In this document: in pieces, positions 1 to 6,878 of the stretch
How the letters are laid out: every line of letters starts with the position of its first letter
Numbering within the stretch: position 1 is the stretch's first letter
Assembly (NCBI GenBank): GCA_903925435.1
Contig: CAIYFF010000428.1
Location: 1-12,336 of the forward strand
From: an uncultured Planctomycetota bacterium
GTDB lineage: Bacteria; Planctomycetota; UBA1135; UBA2386
Length of the DNA: 12,336 nucleotides
Direction of reading: 5' to 3'
Made by a program: the position numbers and the translations under genes
Notes under the pieces: generated by a model
Told to the model about the DNA's origin: nothing
The model's database searches: none
Seen by the model: only the letters and a program-made list of their open reading frames with translations

Positions 1-956
1 AGCAGCAGCAGCGGATCCCCGAGCAGCGGATCGTTCTGCACGAACGGCGCGCGCGCGAGCGACTCGTTGCCTCGCGGCGACTGGAACCGCGTGCGCGCGC
101 GAATGCGCACGACTTCGATCGCGACGAGACGCGCCATCGATACTGGCCCCTGTGGCGCATGGAATGCGCACGCGACGTAGTGCGCGTCGATGCGCGGATG
201 CGGCGCGAACGCGAGCGGCGATGGCTCCTGCTGCGGCAGCGGCAGCAGGCGTCGTTCGCTCTTCGGGCTCTCGCACCCGATCTCGAGCAGCGCAGCCTCG
301 ACGGCATCGAACGCGCTTCGATCGCCGACGATCGCGACGCGCAGGCCGTCGCTCACGGGAGCCTGCAACGCGGCCACGAACGATTCGCGCGGCATCGAGA
401 GCAGGAACGACGCATCGCCGAGCGCTCCGATCGCGCGCGCATCGCCCGCAGCAAACATCGCGCGCCGCGCCATGCCGTGCAGCGCTTCGCCGGGAAAGAG
501 CCAATCGGCGTCATCGGCCGCGAGCGCCGCGAGCGCCTGGCTGCGATCCGCCACATCGGCATCGGCGCGATCACCAAACGGCCCCGCGAGCGCGCGGAGC
601 CAACGAGCACCGGCATCCAGCGAATCCGCGGGCACATGCGCCGACAGCACAGTGAAGCCGTTGCCGAGTTCGATCTGCGTGCGCACTTGCTGAGGCAGCA
701 CACGGTCCGCAATCGCAGCGCGATGCACCGCCACCGCGTAGGCGAGCGCGCGCGAGTGCGCCGCATCGTCGAGCACCGTCTCTGGCCAAGCGACGCTGAT
801 GCCGCAGCCCTGCACGTCCAACGGCTCGCGCCGCAGCCGATGGGATCCAACCGGCTTCCACGCATCGCTGCGCTCCTGCGGAGCTGCTTCCTGCGCGCCC
901 ACAGAACCCGCCAGCGCGATTGCGCATGCGACCATGCCGACTTGGATCCGCATCAT
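1..956 (-). CDS. Secreted protein with M16 (insulinase)-like fold, probably inactive; partial
   Basis: This frame has no stop from the ATG at 956 to the left edge, giving 318 complete codons; the C-terminus lies outside the window. Residues 1-22 (MMRIQVGMVACAIALAGSVG plus AQ) form a typical signal peptide, so the product is exported. The rest resembles M16 peptidases: a stretch near residues 150-190 (WLFPGEALHGMARRAMF, then LGD and a Phe-rich helix), a strand ending in VAIVGD near 205-212, then a proline-rich linker into what looks like the start of a second M16 half (HYVACAFHAPQGP). The HxxEH zinc motif expected near the N-terminus is not visible, so the protein may be a non-catalytic M16 subunit. 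A GGAAGG at 963-968, six bases before the ATG, lies inside the last codons of the ABC ATPase gene, suggesting translational coupling. A second ATG at 953 is an equally possible start. The open frame is certain; the family assignment is from pattern only. Confidence 0.62.
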   Translation of the reverse strand, partial: MMRIQVGMVACAIALAGSVGAQEAAPQERSDAWKPVGSHRLRREPLDVQGCGISVAWPETVLDDAAHSRALAYAVAVHRAAIADRVLPQQVRTQIELGNGFTVLSAHVPADSLDAGARWLRALAGPFGDRADADVADRSQALAALAADDADWLFPGEALHGMARRAMFAAGDARAIGALGDASFLLSMPRESFVAALQAPVSDGLRVAIVGDRSAFDAVEAALLEIGCESPKSERRLLPLPQQEPSPLAFAPHPRIDAHYVACAFHAPQGPVSMARLVAIEVVRIRARTRFQSPRGNESLARAPFVQNDPLLGDPLLL

Positions 957-959
957 GAG

Positions 960-2279
960 CTACCTTCCGTCCAACGTGATCTGTTCGTCCGCGAGGCTCG
1001 CGGCAAGCGCGTCATCGTGCGTGATGCAGACCACGGCGCAACCGCGCTCGTCGCAGCGACGGCGGATTGCGCGCGCGACGAGCTCCGCGCTGTCGCGATC
1101 CAGCGACGCAGTCGGCTCATCGAGCACGAGCGCCTTGGGGTCCGCGGCGAGCGCGCGAAGGATCGCGGCACGACGCTGTTCGCCGAGCGACAGTTCGCGC
1201 GTGTCGCGATCGAGGCATGCAAGCGGCAGCGCGAGTTCGTTCGCAATCGCCTCGATGTCGGTGTCGCCGCGCTGGCTCTCGCGCGCGAGGCTGCGCAGCG
1301 TGCGCGACGGAGTCAGCGACCCGCCCGCGTCCTGACTCACCATCGCGACCAGGCGGTCGCCAATGCGCCACTCGACCGAGCCGGCATCGGGACGCACGCG
1401 GCGAGCCAGCATGCGTCCGAGCGTCGTCTTGCCGACGCCCGATGCGCCGCGAACCGCGAGCACGCGGCCCGCCTTCGCCTGCAGATCGAGATGGGAGAAC
1501 AACACGCGGCCGCCGCGGCTCGCGAGCAACTGCGTGGCGAGGATCACCGGCTCTGCATCCTCGCGGGGAGCGGCGCGCAGCGTGGGCCACGGCACTCCGC
1601 GACCATCGTTCGATGCGAACACGCCGCCGTCGTTGTGGAGCGTGCGACAGGACAACGCGCGCAGCAACCGAGGGTCATGCGTCGCCAGCAGCGCAGCGCC
1701 AGACGCTTCGCAGTGCGCCGCGATCGCGGCTGCAACGATCGCGCATGCAGCATCGTCCAGGTGCGCGGTCGGCTCGTCGCACACCCACAACGGCGCGCGC
1801 CGCAGCTGTGCCACCGCGAACATCGCGCGCTGCGCCTCGCCGCCGGAGACCGCGTGCGGTGCACGATGCGCCGCGTCCACGCCGAGTCGCAACAGCGCGG
1901 CGTTGGCGTCGAGCAACGTCGCATTGGCAGCGCGCGCGATCTGCGTCGCCAGCGACGCCGTCGGATCGAGTGCTGCCCGGGCATCCTGCGCGAGGAACGC
2001 AATGTGGCTCGCAAGCGACTCCTGCGCCGCCGGTGAGCAAGGCACGAAGCGCTCGCCAAGCAGCGCGACTTCGCCACCGCGGTGGACGCAACGCCCGTTG
2101 GGTAACCCAAACGCTGCGCGCAGCAGGCTGGACTTGCCGGATCCCGACGGCCCCACCAGCGCCGCACACTCGCCGCGCCGCAACGTCAGCTGCGGCAACT
2201 CGCACGCAAAGCCGTCCGCACGGCGCAGCGCAAGTTCACGAATCTCCAGCACAGAAGTCACGAACGCGCATGCGACCAC
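960..2279 (-). CDS. Twin-domain ABC transporter ATPase, oligopeptide/nickel (OppD-OppF-like) type
   Basis: One 439-residue chain holds two complete ABC ATPase domains, which would energise an inner-membrane transporter from the cytoplasmic side. Domain 1: Walker A GPSGSGKS (43-50), Q-loop Q98-D99 followed by ALDP, signature VSGGEAQR (144-151), Walker B LWVCDEPTAHLD (164-175), switch His201. Domain 2: Walker A GASGVGKT (278-285), Q-loop Q316-D317, signature LSLGEQRR (363-370), Walker B ALVLDEPTASLD (383-394), switch His421. A Q-loop of the form QD...L(D/T)P is typical of the oligopeptide/dipeptide/nickel importer group, and fused pairs such as YejF are known there. No permease or binding protein is in the window, so the substrate is unknown; export cannot be excluded. 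The start is uncertain: the first candidate is GTG at 2279, with in-frame GTGs at 2261 and 2252. The 2261 start gives a more typical N-terminus (MTSVLEIREL). None has a clear Shine-Dalgarno site. It is the first gene of a minus-strand operon. Confidence 0.9.
   Translation of the reverse strand: MVACAFVTSVLEIRELALRRADGFACELPQLTLRRGECAALVGPSGSGKSSLLRAAFGLPNGRCVHRGGEVALLGERFVPCSPAAQESLASHIAFLAQDARAALDPTASLATQIARAANATLLDANAALLRLGVDAAHRAPHAVSGGEAQRAMFAVAQLRRAPLWVCDEPTAHLDDAACAIVAAAIAAHCEASGAALLATHDPRLLRALSCRTLHNDGGVFASNDGRGVPWPTLRAAPREDAEPVILATQLLASRGGRVLFSHLDLQAKAGRVLAVRGASGVGKTTLGRMLARRVRPDAGSVEWRIGDRLVAMVSQDAGGSLTPSRTLRSLARESQRGDTDIEAIANELALPLACLDRDTRELSLGEQRRAAILRALAADPKALVLDEPTASLDRDSAELVARAIRRRCDERGCAVVCITHDDALAASLADEQITLDGR
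963..968 (-). promoter_or_regulatory. Shine-Dalgarno-like site for the M16-like gene
   Basis: On the minus strand GGAAGG stands six bases before the ATG at 956. It overlaps the last codons of the upstream ABC ATPase gene, whose stop is only 3 bp from the next start. This supports an operon with coupled translation and supports the start at 956. Confidence 0.5.
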
Positions 2280-2462
2280 TGCTCGCAGCAGGCCGCAAGC
2301 CTGCGGCAGGGGCTAGGCAACCTACGACTTGGGCGTAGGGTGAATGACCCAATTGGTTCGGTGTCCTACGGATTCTTCCGGCCACACAGGCTCATTCGTC
2401 GCCTGCGGTCCCGGTGGCGATGAGCCGCCATTTCCCTGCTCCCGTCTGCACATCCCCTGCGC
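2280..2462. promoter_or_regulatory. Divergent intergenic region with several inverted repeats
   Basis: These 183 bp separate the start of the ABC ATPase gene (minus) from the secreted repeat protein (plus), so promoters for both should lie here. Visible structure: overlapping alternative hairpins at 2290-2307 (GCAGGC/GCCTGC and GCCGCA/TGCGGC); CCTACG at 2321-2326 paired with CGTAGG at 2334-2339, with another CCTACG at 2365-2370; GGGT/ACCC at 2338-2350; the perfect palindrome CCAATTGG at 2349-2356, in a locally AT-richer patch; and TGGCG/CGCCA at 2415-2430 in the presumed leader of the plus-strand gene. I find no convincing -35/-10 pair. No gene is apparent in this stretch. Confidence 0.45.
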
Positions 2463-4553
2463 ATGAACTTGTCCCACTCCCGTTTCCTCCGCGGCGCGCT
2501 GAGCGTTTCGGTCCTGGCCGTTTCGGCCGCTGCCCAAAGCCTGTTCTCGCAGGCTGAAGTCCTGATGGCCGAAGGCGATCCGATCCCAGGGATTGCAGGT
2601 GCAATCAATGGCGGCGCGAGCGCGCTGGACTTCCCGGTCGTCGACCTGAACGGCAACGTGCTGTTCCGCGGCCGTTTCACCGGCCCGGGCATCACCAACC
2701 TCGATGACCGCGCCTTCTTCCTGGGCCGCAGCCGGGACACGCTGCAGAAGGTCGTCCGCGCCGGCGATGCCGAGCCGTCGGGCACGCTGGGCGCAGGCGT
2801 TGTGCTGATCACGCAGTCGTCGGCGACGCTGCAGTTGCCGGGCATCAACGGAAGCCCGCGCCTCAGCCCAGAGGGTGGCTACATCCTGTTCGGCTCCGGC
2901 ATCATCGGCCCGGGCGTCGTGACCACGGTGCCCACGGGCACCTTCGGCCGCAATGACTCCGCCCTGTTCGTCGGTGTCCCCGGTGCGTTCCAGGTGCTCG
3001 CTCGCCGCGGCACGCCGACGGGCGTCGGCGGCACCAACTTCGAGACCGCGTTCGGCGGCGTCAGCTACCAGGCCACGTCGCTCAACTCGCAGGGCACCGC
3101 GGCCTTCCAAGCCACCCTCTCGGGCGGCGACGTGTCCGGCACGACGAACAACTTCGCGAACTTCGTCGGCACGCCCGGCAACCTCAGCGTCGTCCAGCGC
3201 AAGGGCGACCTGATCACGATCGGCGGCAACCAAGTCCGCGTCGACAGCATCGGGTTCAACGTCATCCTCAACAAGGTTGGCATGGTGCTGCACGACGAGC
3301 GCCTCGGCGCGGTGGTCGGCACGCCGCCCCCCACGACTGCAAACGACGCCCTGTTGATGCTGTGGTATCCGGGCGGCCTCAACGTCGTGCTGATGCGCGA
3401 AGGCGATGCGGCACCCGTTCCCACGGGCGCGGCCAACTACGGCTCGCCGACGATTGCACAGGGCTTTGGCGATGCAGGCGGCTGCGCCTTTGGTTGCACG
3501 CTGTCGGGTGGCACGGTCACGACCGCGGATGACAATGCCAACTTCGTCGGCGGCCCGCTCGGGTTCCAACTGGTGTGGCGCGAAGGCGTGACCTCGCCCA
3601 TCGTTGCGGGCGCCGTTCAAGGCGTCGCAAACTCCACGGCGTCCTACAGCGATTTCGAAGGCGGCTCGATCGCCTTCTACGGCACGCTCACCGATGGCGG
3701 CGGCGGCACGATCACGACGGCCAATGACCAGGCGCTCTGGATCGGCAACGGCACGAACCTGCGCATGATCGCCCGCGAAGGCGACGCAGCGCCGGGCTTT
3801 GCCAACAGGGCAGGCTTCGTCAGCGCCACGTTTGGCTCGATCGCAGCGGGCAGCGTCCAGATGAACGCGCGCGGTCAAGTCACCTTCAGCGGAGCATCGG
3901 TCACCCTCGTCGATGCCGCCAACCCGGCCGGCGCGGTCGTCTCATGCAACTACACGTGGGATCCGATCAAGGGCCTGCAGCTCCAGTTCGCTCAAGGTGA
4001 CCTGATCCAGACGTCGCTCGGCGGCGTCGCGGCCAACAGCACCGGCGGCGTCCAGTTCCCGAGCGGGGATGGCACGGCGCTCGGCATGAACAACTATGGC
4101 GACCTCGTCCAGCGCGCCAACTTCAACACCGGCGGCGCCATCGTGCGCACGCACATCGGCAGCAACCAGTGCACGCCGAGCACGATCAGCGGCACCGTCG
4201 GCGGCGTCCACACGATGCAGCTCGACGCCGGCGCTGCGAACGCCAACCAGATCTACCTGGTGCTGTGCGGCGGCGCGGGCACGCGTCCGGGCTTCTCGTT
4301 CGGCGGCAGCCAGATCGACCTCAACATCGACCCGGTCTGGACCGACCTCGCGTTCAACAGCCTGAACACGGCTCCGTGGGCCGGCACGTTCGGTCTGCTC
4401 GACGGCACGGGCAAGGCCTCGGCCTCGTTCACCTGCCCGCCGAGCATCTTCATCTACGCGCCGCAGGACCTGAAGCACGTGCTCGCGGTCGTGGACCTGA
4501 ACACGCTCGCCGTCCCGTTCGCGGGCGAGCCCTGCTCGATGCTGCTCTACTGA
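2463..4553 (+). CDS. Secreted tandem-repeat protein (DUF7453-like) with C-terminal planctomycete-type module
   Basis: A 696-residue exported protein. Residues 1-25 form a signal peptide ending in SAAAQS. The body carries about eight degenerate repeats whose core is a strand such as ALWIGNGTNLRMIAREGDAAP: a small 'ND.A.(L/F)(W/F).G' segment, a hydrophobic strand, then (R/Q).GD and often AP or IP. Core examples lie near nucleotides 2550, 2720, 2960, 3140, 3370, 3560, 3740 and 3970. This matches, from memory, the family called DUF7453 in secreted bacterial proteins, and the repeats probably form a beta-rich propeller or solenoid. Residues from about 567 form a separate Cys-containing module (NQCTPST to EPCSMLLY) with the pattern 'GAGTRPGFSFGG..IDLNIDP', which I associate with many secreted planctomycete proteins. 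Function is unknown; cell-surface or extracellular binding is a guess. No catalytic motif and no strong Shine-Dalgarno site precede the ATG. Tandem hairpins follow the stop, so it is probably monocistronic. Confidence 0.85.
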   Translation: MNLSHSRFLRGALSVSVLAVSAAAQSLFSQAEVLMAEGDPIPGIAGAINGGASALDFPVVDLNGNVLFRGRFTGPGITNLDDRAFFLGRSRDTLQKVVRAGDAEPSGTLGAGVVLITQSSATLQLPGINGSPRLSPEGGYILFGSGIIGPGVVTTVPTGTFGRNDSALFVGVPGAFQVLARRGTPTGVGGTNFETAFGGVSYQATSLNSQGTAAFQATLSGGDVSGTTNNFANFVGTPGNLSVVQRKGDLITIGGNQVRVDSIGFNVILNKVGMVLHDERLGAVVGTPPPTTANDALLMLWYPGGLNVVLMREGDAAPVPTGAANYGSPTIAQGFGDAGGCAFGCTLSGGTVTTADDNANFVGGPLGFQLVWREGVTSPIVAGAVQGVANSTASYSDFEGGSIAFYGTLTDGGGGTITTANDQALWIGNGTNLRMIAREGDAAPGFANRAGFVSATFGSIAAGSVQMNARGQVTFSGASVTLVDAANPAGAVVSCNYTWDPIKGLQLQFAQGDLIQTSLGGVAANSTGGVQFPSGDGTALGMNNYGDLVQRANFNTGGAIVRTHIGSNQCTPSTISGTVGGVHTMQLDAGAANANQIYLVLCGGAGTRPGFSFGGSQIDLNIDPVWTDLAFNSLNTAPWAGTFGLLDGTGKASASFTCPPSIFIYAPQDLKHVLAVVDLNTLAVPFAGEPCSMLLY

Positions 4554-4571
4554 GGCAGCGTTAGCGGCCCA

Positions 4572-4622
4572 TTGTGGCTGCGCACAACCGCCGCGCCCTG
4601 GCTTCGTGCCACGGCGCGGCGG
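4572..4622 (+). terminator. Tandem hairpins, likely transcription terminator of the repeat-protein gene
   Basis: Nineteen bases after the stop at 4553 two hairpins abut. The first pairs TTGTG (4572-4576) with CACAA (4583-4587). The second pairs CCGCCGCGCC (4588-4597) with GGCGCGGCGG (4613-4622), a perfect 10 bp stem, then after a single C/C mismatch TGGC (4599-4602) with GCCA (4608-4611) around the loop TTCGT. The following bases, CGTCGTTT, give only a weak T run, so this is not a textbook intrinsic terminator. An mRNA-stabilising or attenuating role is possible. Its position between two same-strand genes also argues that gene 4683-5807 has its own promoter. Confidence 0.6.
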
Positions 4623-4670
4623 CGTCGTTTCTGGCCCTTCTGCGCATCGCGTGCTTTTGGACCAAGAACG

Positions 4671-4682
4671 TATGCTGCGCCG
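4671..4682 (+). promoter_or_regulatory. Possible -10 element placed for leaderless transcription
   Basis: TATGCT at 4671-4676 fits the TANNNT form of a -10 box and ends exactly six bases before the ATG at 4683. Transcription would therefore begin at or next to the A of the start codon. No Shine-Dalgarno site is present, which is consistent with a leaderless mRNA. No good -35 hexamer is visible at the normal distance. The gene at 10006-11856 has the same arrangement (TATCCT, six bases, ATG). Confidence 0.35.
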
Positions 4683-5807
4683 ATGCGCATCGCCGCGACT
4701 GCGTTGTTCTGCATCCTCTCCACGGCCATCGCCCAGAAGCCGCCCCAAGGCCGCTCGCTCGAGACCTTGGTGCGCGCCTTCGAAGCGCAGATCGACCAGC
4801 TCTACCGCGACGGCAAGGCGCCGACACGCGACGAAGAGTCGGCGCTGAAGAAGTCGCAGCTCGCGGAGATGGAAGCCTTCGTGCAGCACGAGGCCGCAGG
4901 CAGCGACCTATGGCCCGCCCGCTCGATGCTGGCGCAGATGTGCGTGCAGATGCGCCAGAAAGACCGAGCGATCACCGCGCTCTCGGCCATCGACGCGGAG
5001 GGTGCGCCATTCTCGGTCGTGCTCCGCGGCGCCGAACTCGCAGCCGAATTGGGCGATGCCGAGCTGCGCCAGCGCCTCGTTCTGCGCGCGCGCAAAGCAG
5101 CGGCAAGCGTCGAAGACCGCATGGACCTTGCTCGCGTGCTCGCCACCGCGCTACGCGACGTCGCTGCAGGCGAGGCGATCCACAAGCAAGAACTCGATGC
5201 GGCGAAGGACGACGAGCAGCGCGCCTACGTGGGATGGCTCTGGTGCAAGGCCGTGCGCGAGCGCGAAGACCTGCCCGAGAACAGCTACTACGACGCGTTG
5301 GACCAGCTGGCGAAGAACCTGCCTGCCACCTACTGGGGCGGCGTCGCGAAGGACCGCTCCACGGCCTCGCAGTTCCAGATCGGCGCGCCGTGCATCGCGT
5401 TCCGCGCGACGGCATTGGGTGGCGCTGAGGTGCGCAGCGAATCGCAGCGTGGCCGCGCCGTAGCGCTCGCGTTCTGCGACACGCAGGATCCGCTCTCGAA
5501 GGAACTCTTGGCTCGCCTGCTCAAAATCGCCGAGAGCGATGCCAACCTTGCGATCGTCGTCATCGCGACCGACGCGGACTGCAAAAGCGCTACACGTTCT
5601 GCCGAGCAGTTCGGCAGCAAGGCGCTCGTCGTCTGCGACGGCAAGGGAATGGACTCGGACCTGCTGCTCCGCTTCCACGTCGAGGCGGCGCCGACTGTGA
5701 TTGCCATCGACACGAAGGGCAACATCGCCGGGCTCAACCTGCACGCCGAGAACAAGGAAGCGCAGCAAGAACTCGACGCCGCGATCGCGCGCGCTTCCGC
5801 GAAGTGA
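4683..5807 (+). CDS. Secreted TPR-like protein with C-terminal thioredoxin-fold domain lacking CxxC
   Basis: I place the start at the internal ATG at 4683 (374 residues). It opens with a clean signal peptide (MRIAATALFCILSTAIAQ), while the upstream in-frame extension to 4572 is Arg/Trp-rich and runs through the terminator hairpin. Residues about 30-225 are charged, Ala-rich helices with TPR-like periodicity. Residues about 232-374 resemble a TlpA/AhpC-type thioredoxin fold: QIGAPCIAF entry strand, VALAFCDTQD at the position of the usual W-C-x-x-C strand, a VVIATDA strand, and AAPTVIAID with the conserved cis-Pro (337) before the last strands. Only one Cys (265) occupies the active-site region and CxxC is absent, so disulfide exchange by the usual mechanism is unlikely. 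A role in binding partners or substrates outside the cytoplasm is inference. The gene ends 9 bp from the convergent membrane-protein gene. Confidence 0.8.
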   Translation: MRIAATALFCILSTAIAQKPPQGRSLETLVRAFEAQIDQLYRDGKAPTRDEESALKKSQLAEMEAFVQHEAAGSDLWPARSMLAQMCVQMRQKDRAITALSAIDAEGAPFSVVLRGAELAAELGDAELRQRLVLRARKAAASVEDRMDLARVLATALRDVAAGEAIHKQELDAAKDDEQRAYVGWLWCKAVREREDLPENSYYDALDQLAKNLPATYWGGVAKDRSTASQFQIGAPCIAFRATALGGAEVRSESQRGRAVALAFCDTQDPLSKELLARLLKIAESDANLAIVVIATDADCKSATRSAEQFGSKALVVCDGKGMDSDLLLRFHVEAAPTVIAIDTKGNIAGLNLHAENKEAQQELDAAIARASAK

Positions 5808-5816
5808 CGCAGTCCT

Positions 5817-6878
5817 TCAGCGCGACCGGCGCACAGCCACGAGCAGGACGAGGTATGCGATCCCGTCCGCAAGCAGCCACGACAACGGCAACGCCGCGAC
5901 CAGCGCATCGGTGTCGCGCCCCATCGCGTTCGTGAGCAGCATCGCAGCCGAATAGGCAAACAGCACCGTGTCTGGCCCGGGCCGCCCGCGCGACCCGATG
6001 CGTCGGCCCGCGCGCAGCACGAATCGCACCGCGCCGAGCAGAGCGAGCGCGCACAGCGGCGCGGCAAGCAACCACGACTCCGGCAGCAAGTCTGACTTCA
6101 TCGCGAACGCAGCGTCTTGCGCGCGACCGTTGCCGAGCAGCGTTGCTGCGACGAACAACGACGCCATCGCGACGAAGGCCCATGGCCACATCCGGCTCGT
6201 CGCAGCTCGCGCCGGCAGCACGGCGATGCTGCGTCTGTGGAATGTGCGCAACAGTCGCTGGCCCGTCAGCAGCGCAGCGAGCAAGAACAGCCCACCCGTC
6301 GCGAGCAGCATCGCCCCAGAACCACCCGACGAGGACACCGCAGCGCCGACGCACAGCGCTGCCGTGGCGCCGAGCGCAAACGACGTTGCGCGGCGAATGC
6401 CTGCAGCCGCTGGCATGCGCCCCATCGCGAGCAACTGCAGCAGCAATACAGCGAGCAACTGCAGCATCGCAATCGCGGTGTCGGGTCGCAGCACATGGCC
6501 ATGCATCGCGACTGGCGGCAAGCATGCGAACAGCACGCAGCCTGCGATCGCCGCAGCGCGTCCGTTCGCAAGCATGCCGGTGAGGTAGCCGAGCATCGAA
6601 CATGCGAGCACGCCGAGGAGCTGCGCATTGCGCGCGGGCCCAACCCACGCCGCAACTTGGTCGCTCGGCGTGCCGGGCGCGTCGATCGGCGGCGCAGACG
6701 ACTCCAAGAACAGATTGGAGAACGTCTGTGGGCCCAGCGCTGCGAACTCGAGTCGTTCCCATTCGCCAGCCGCCACGGGCGCGTCGAGCGAGGAGCCAGC
6801 GACCAGCGCCGGCAGCGCAACCGCGAGCAGCACGACGGCGTGGCCCGCGGCGCTGCTGCCCCAGCGGGACGCGGTCAC
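5817..6878 (-). CDS. Polytopic inner-membrane protein, weakly GT-C-like
   Basis: I choose the GTG at 6878, whose GTG overlaps the ridA stop in the four bases GTGA, giving 353 residues. The longer frame that starts at 7172 only reads through ridA in another phase and gives Arg/Asp-rich low-complexity sequence. About ten hydrophobic segments are visible: near residues 12-30, 85-105, 107-125, 134-152, 165-182, 187-205, 230-248, 268-290, 300-318 and 325-347. A large hydrophilic loop lies between the first two. The segment HGHVLRPDTAIAMLQLLA recalls the 'RPD' helix start seen in GT-C glycosyltransferases of the PMT/ArnT type, but the acidic catalytic pair expected in the first loop is not convincing. 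I do not assign a function. The 4-base overlap with ridA implies translational coupling in the coaD-ridA operon. Confidence 0.75.
   Translation of the reverse strand: MTASRWGSSAAGHAVVLLAVALPALVAGSSLDAPVAAGEWERLEFAALGPQTFSNLFLESSAPPIDAPGTPSDQVAAWVGPARNAQLLGVLACSMLGYLTGMLANGRAAAIAGCVLFACLPPVAMHGHVLRPDTAIAMLQLLAVLLLQLLAMGRMPAAAGIRRATSFALGATAALCVGAAVSSSGGSGAMLLATGGLFLLAALLTGQRLLRTFHRRSIAVLPARAATSRMWPWAFVAMASLFVAATLLGNGRAQDAAFAMKSDLLPESWLLAAPLCALALLGAVRFVLRAGRRIGSRGRPGPDTVLFAYSAAMLLTNAMGRDTDALVAALPLSWLLADGIAYLVLLVAVRRSR

Noticed and set aside
7..32. Direct repeat AGCAGCGGATC at 7-17 and 22-32
   Set aside because: The 15-base period is in frame and encodes a short DPLL repetition in the M16-like protein; there is no sign of a larger repeat array or mobile element.
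159..2036. 625-codon plus-strand open frame antisense to the ABC ATPase and M16-like genes
   Set aside because: The translation is Arg/Ala/His-rich with no domain or signal peptide, and it mirrors two well-supported minus-strand genes. It is a by-product of G/C-rich third codon positions.
2322..3878. 518-codon minus-strand open frame antisense to the secreted repeat protein
   Set aside because: The composition is Arg/Asp/Ala-rich without recognisable motifs. The plus strand has a signal peptide, clear repeats and a following hairpin terminator.
4572..4682. N-terminal extension of the thioredoxin-like gene by 37 codons
   Set aside because: The extension is Arg/Trp-rich, runs through the strong hairpin at 4588-4622 and hides a good signal peptide that starts at 4683.
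3942..4889. 315-codon minus-strand open frame across the end of the repeat protein and the next gene
   Set aside because: It crosses the tandem-hairpin terminator and two plus-strand genes, and has low-complexity charged composition.
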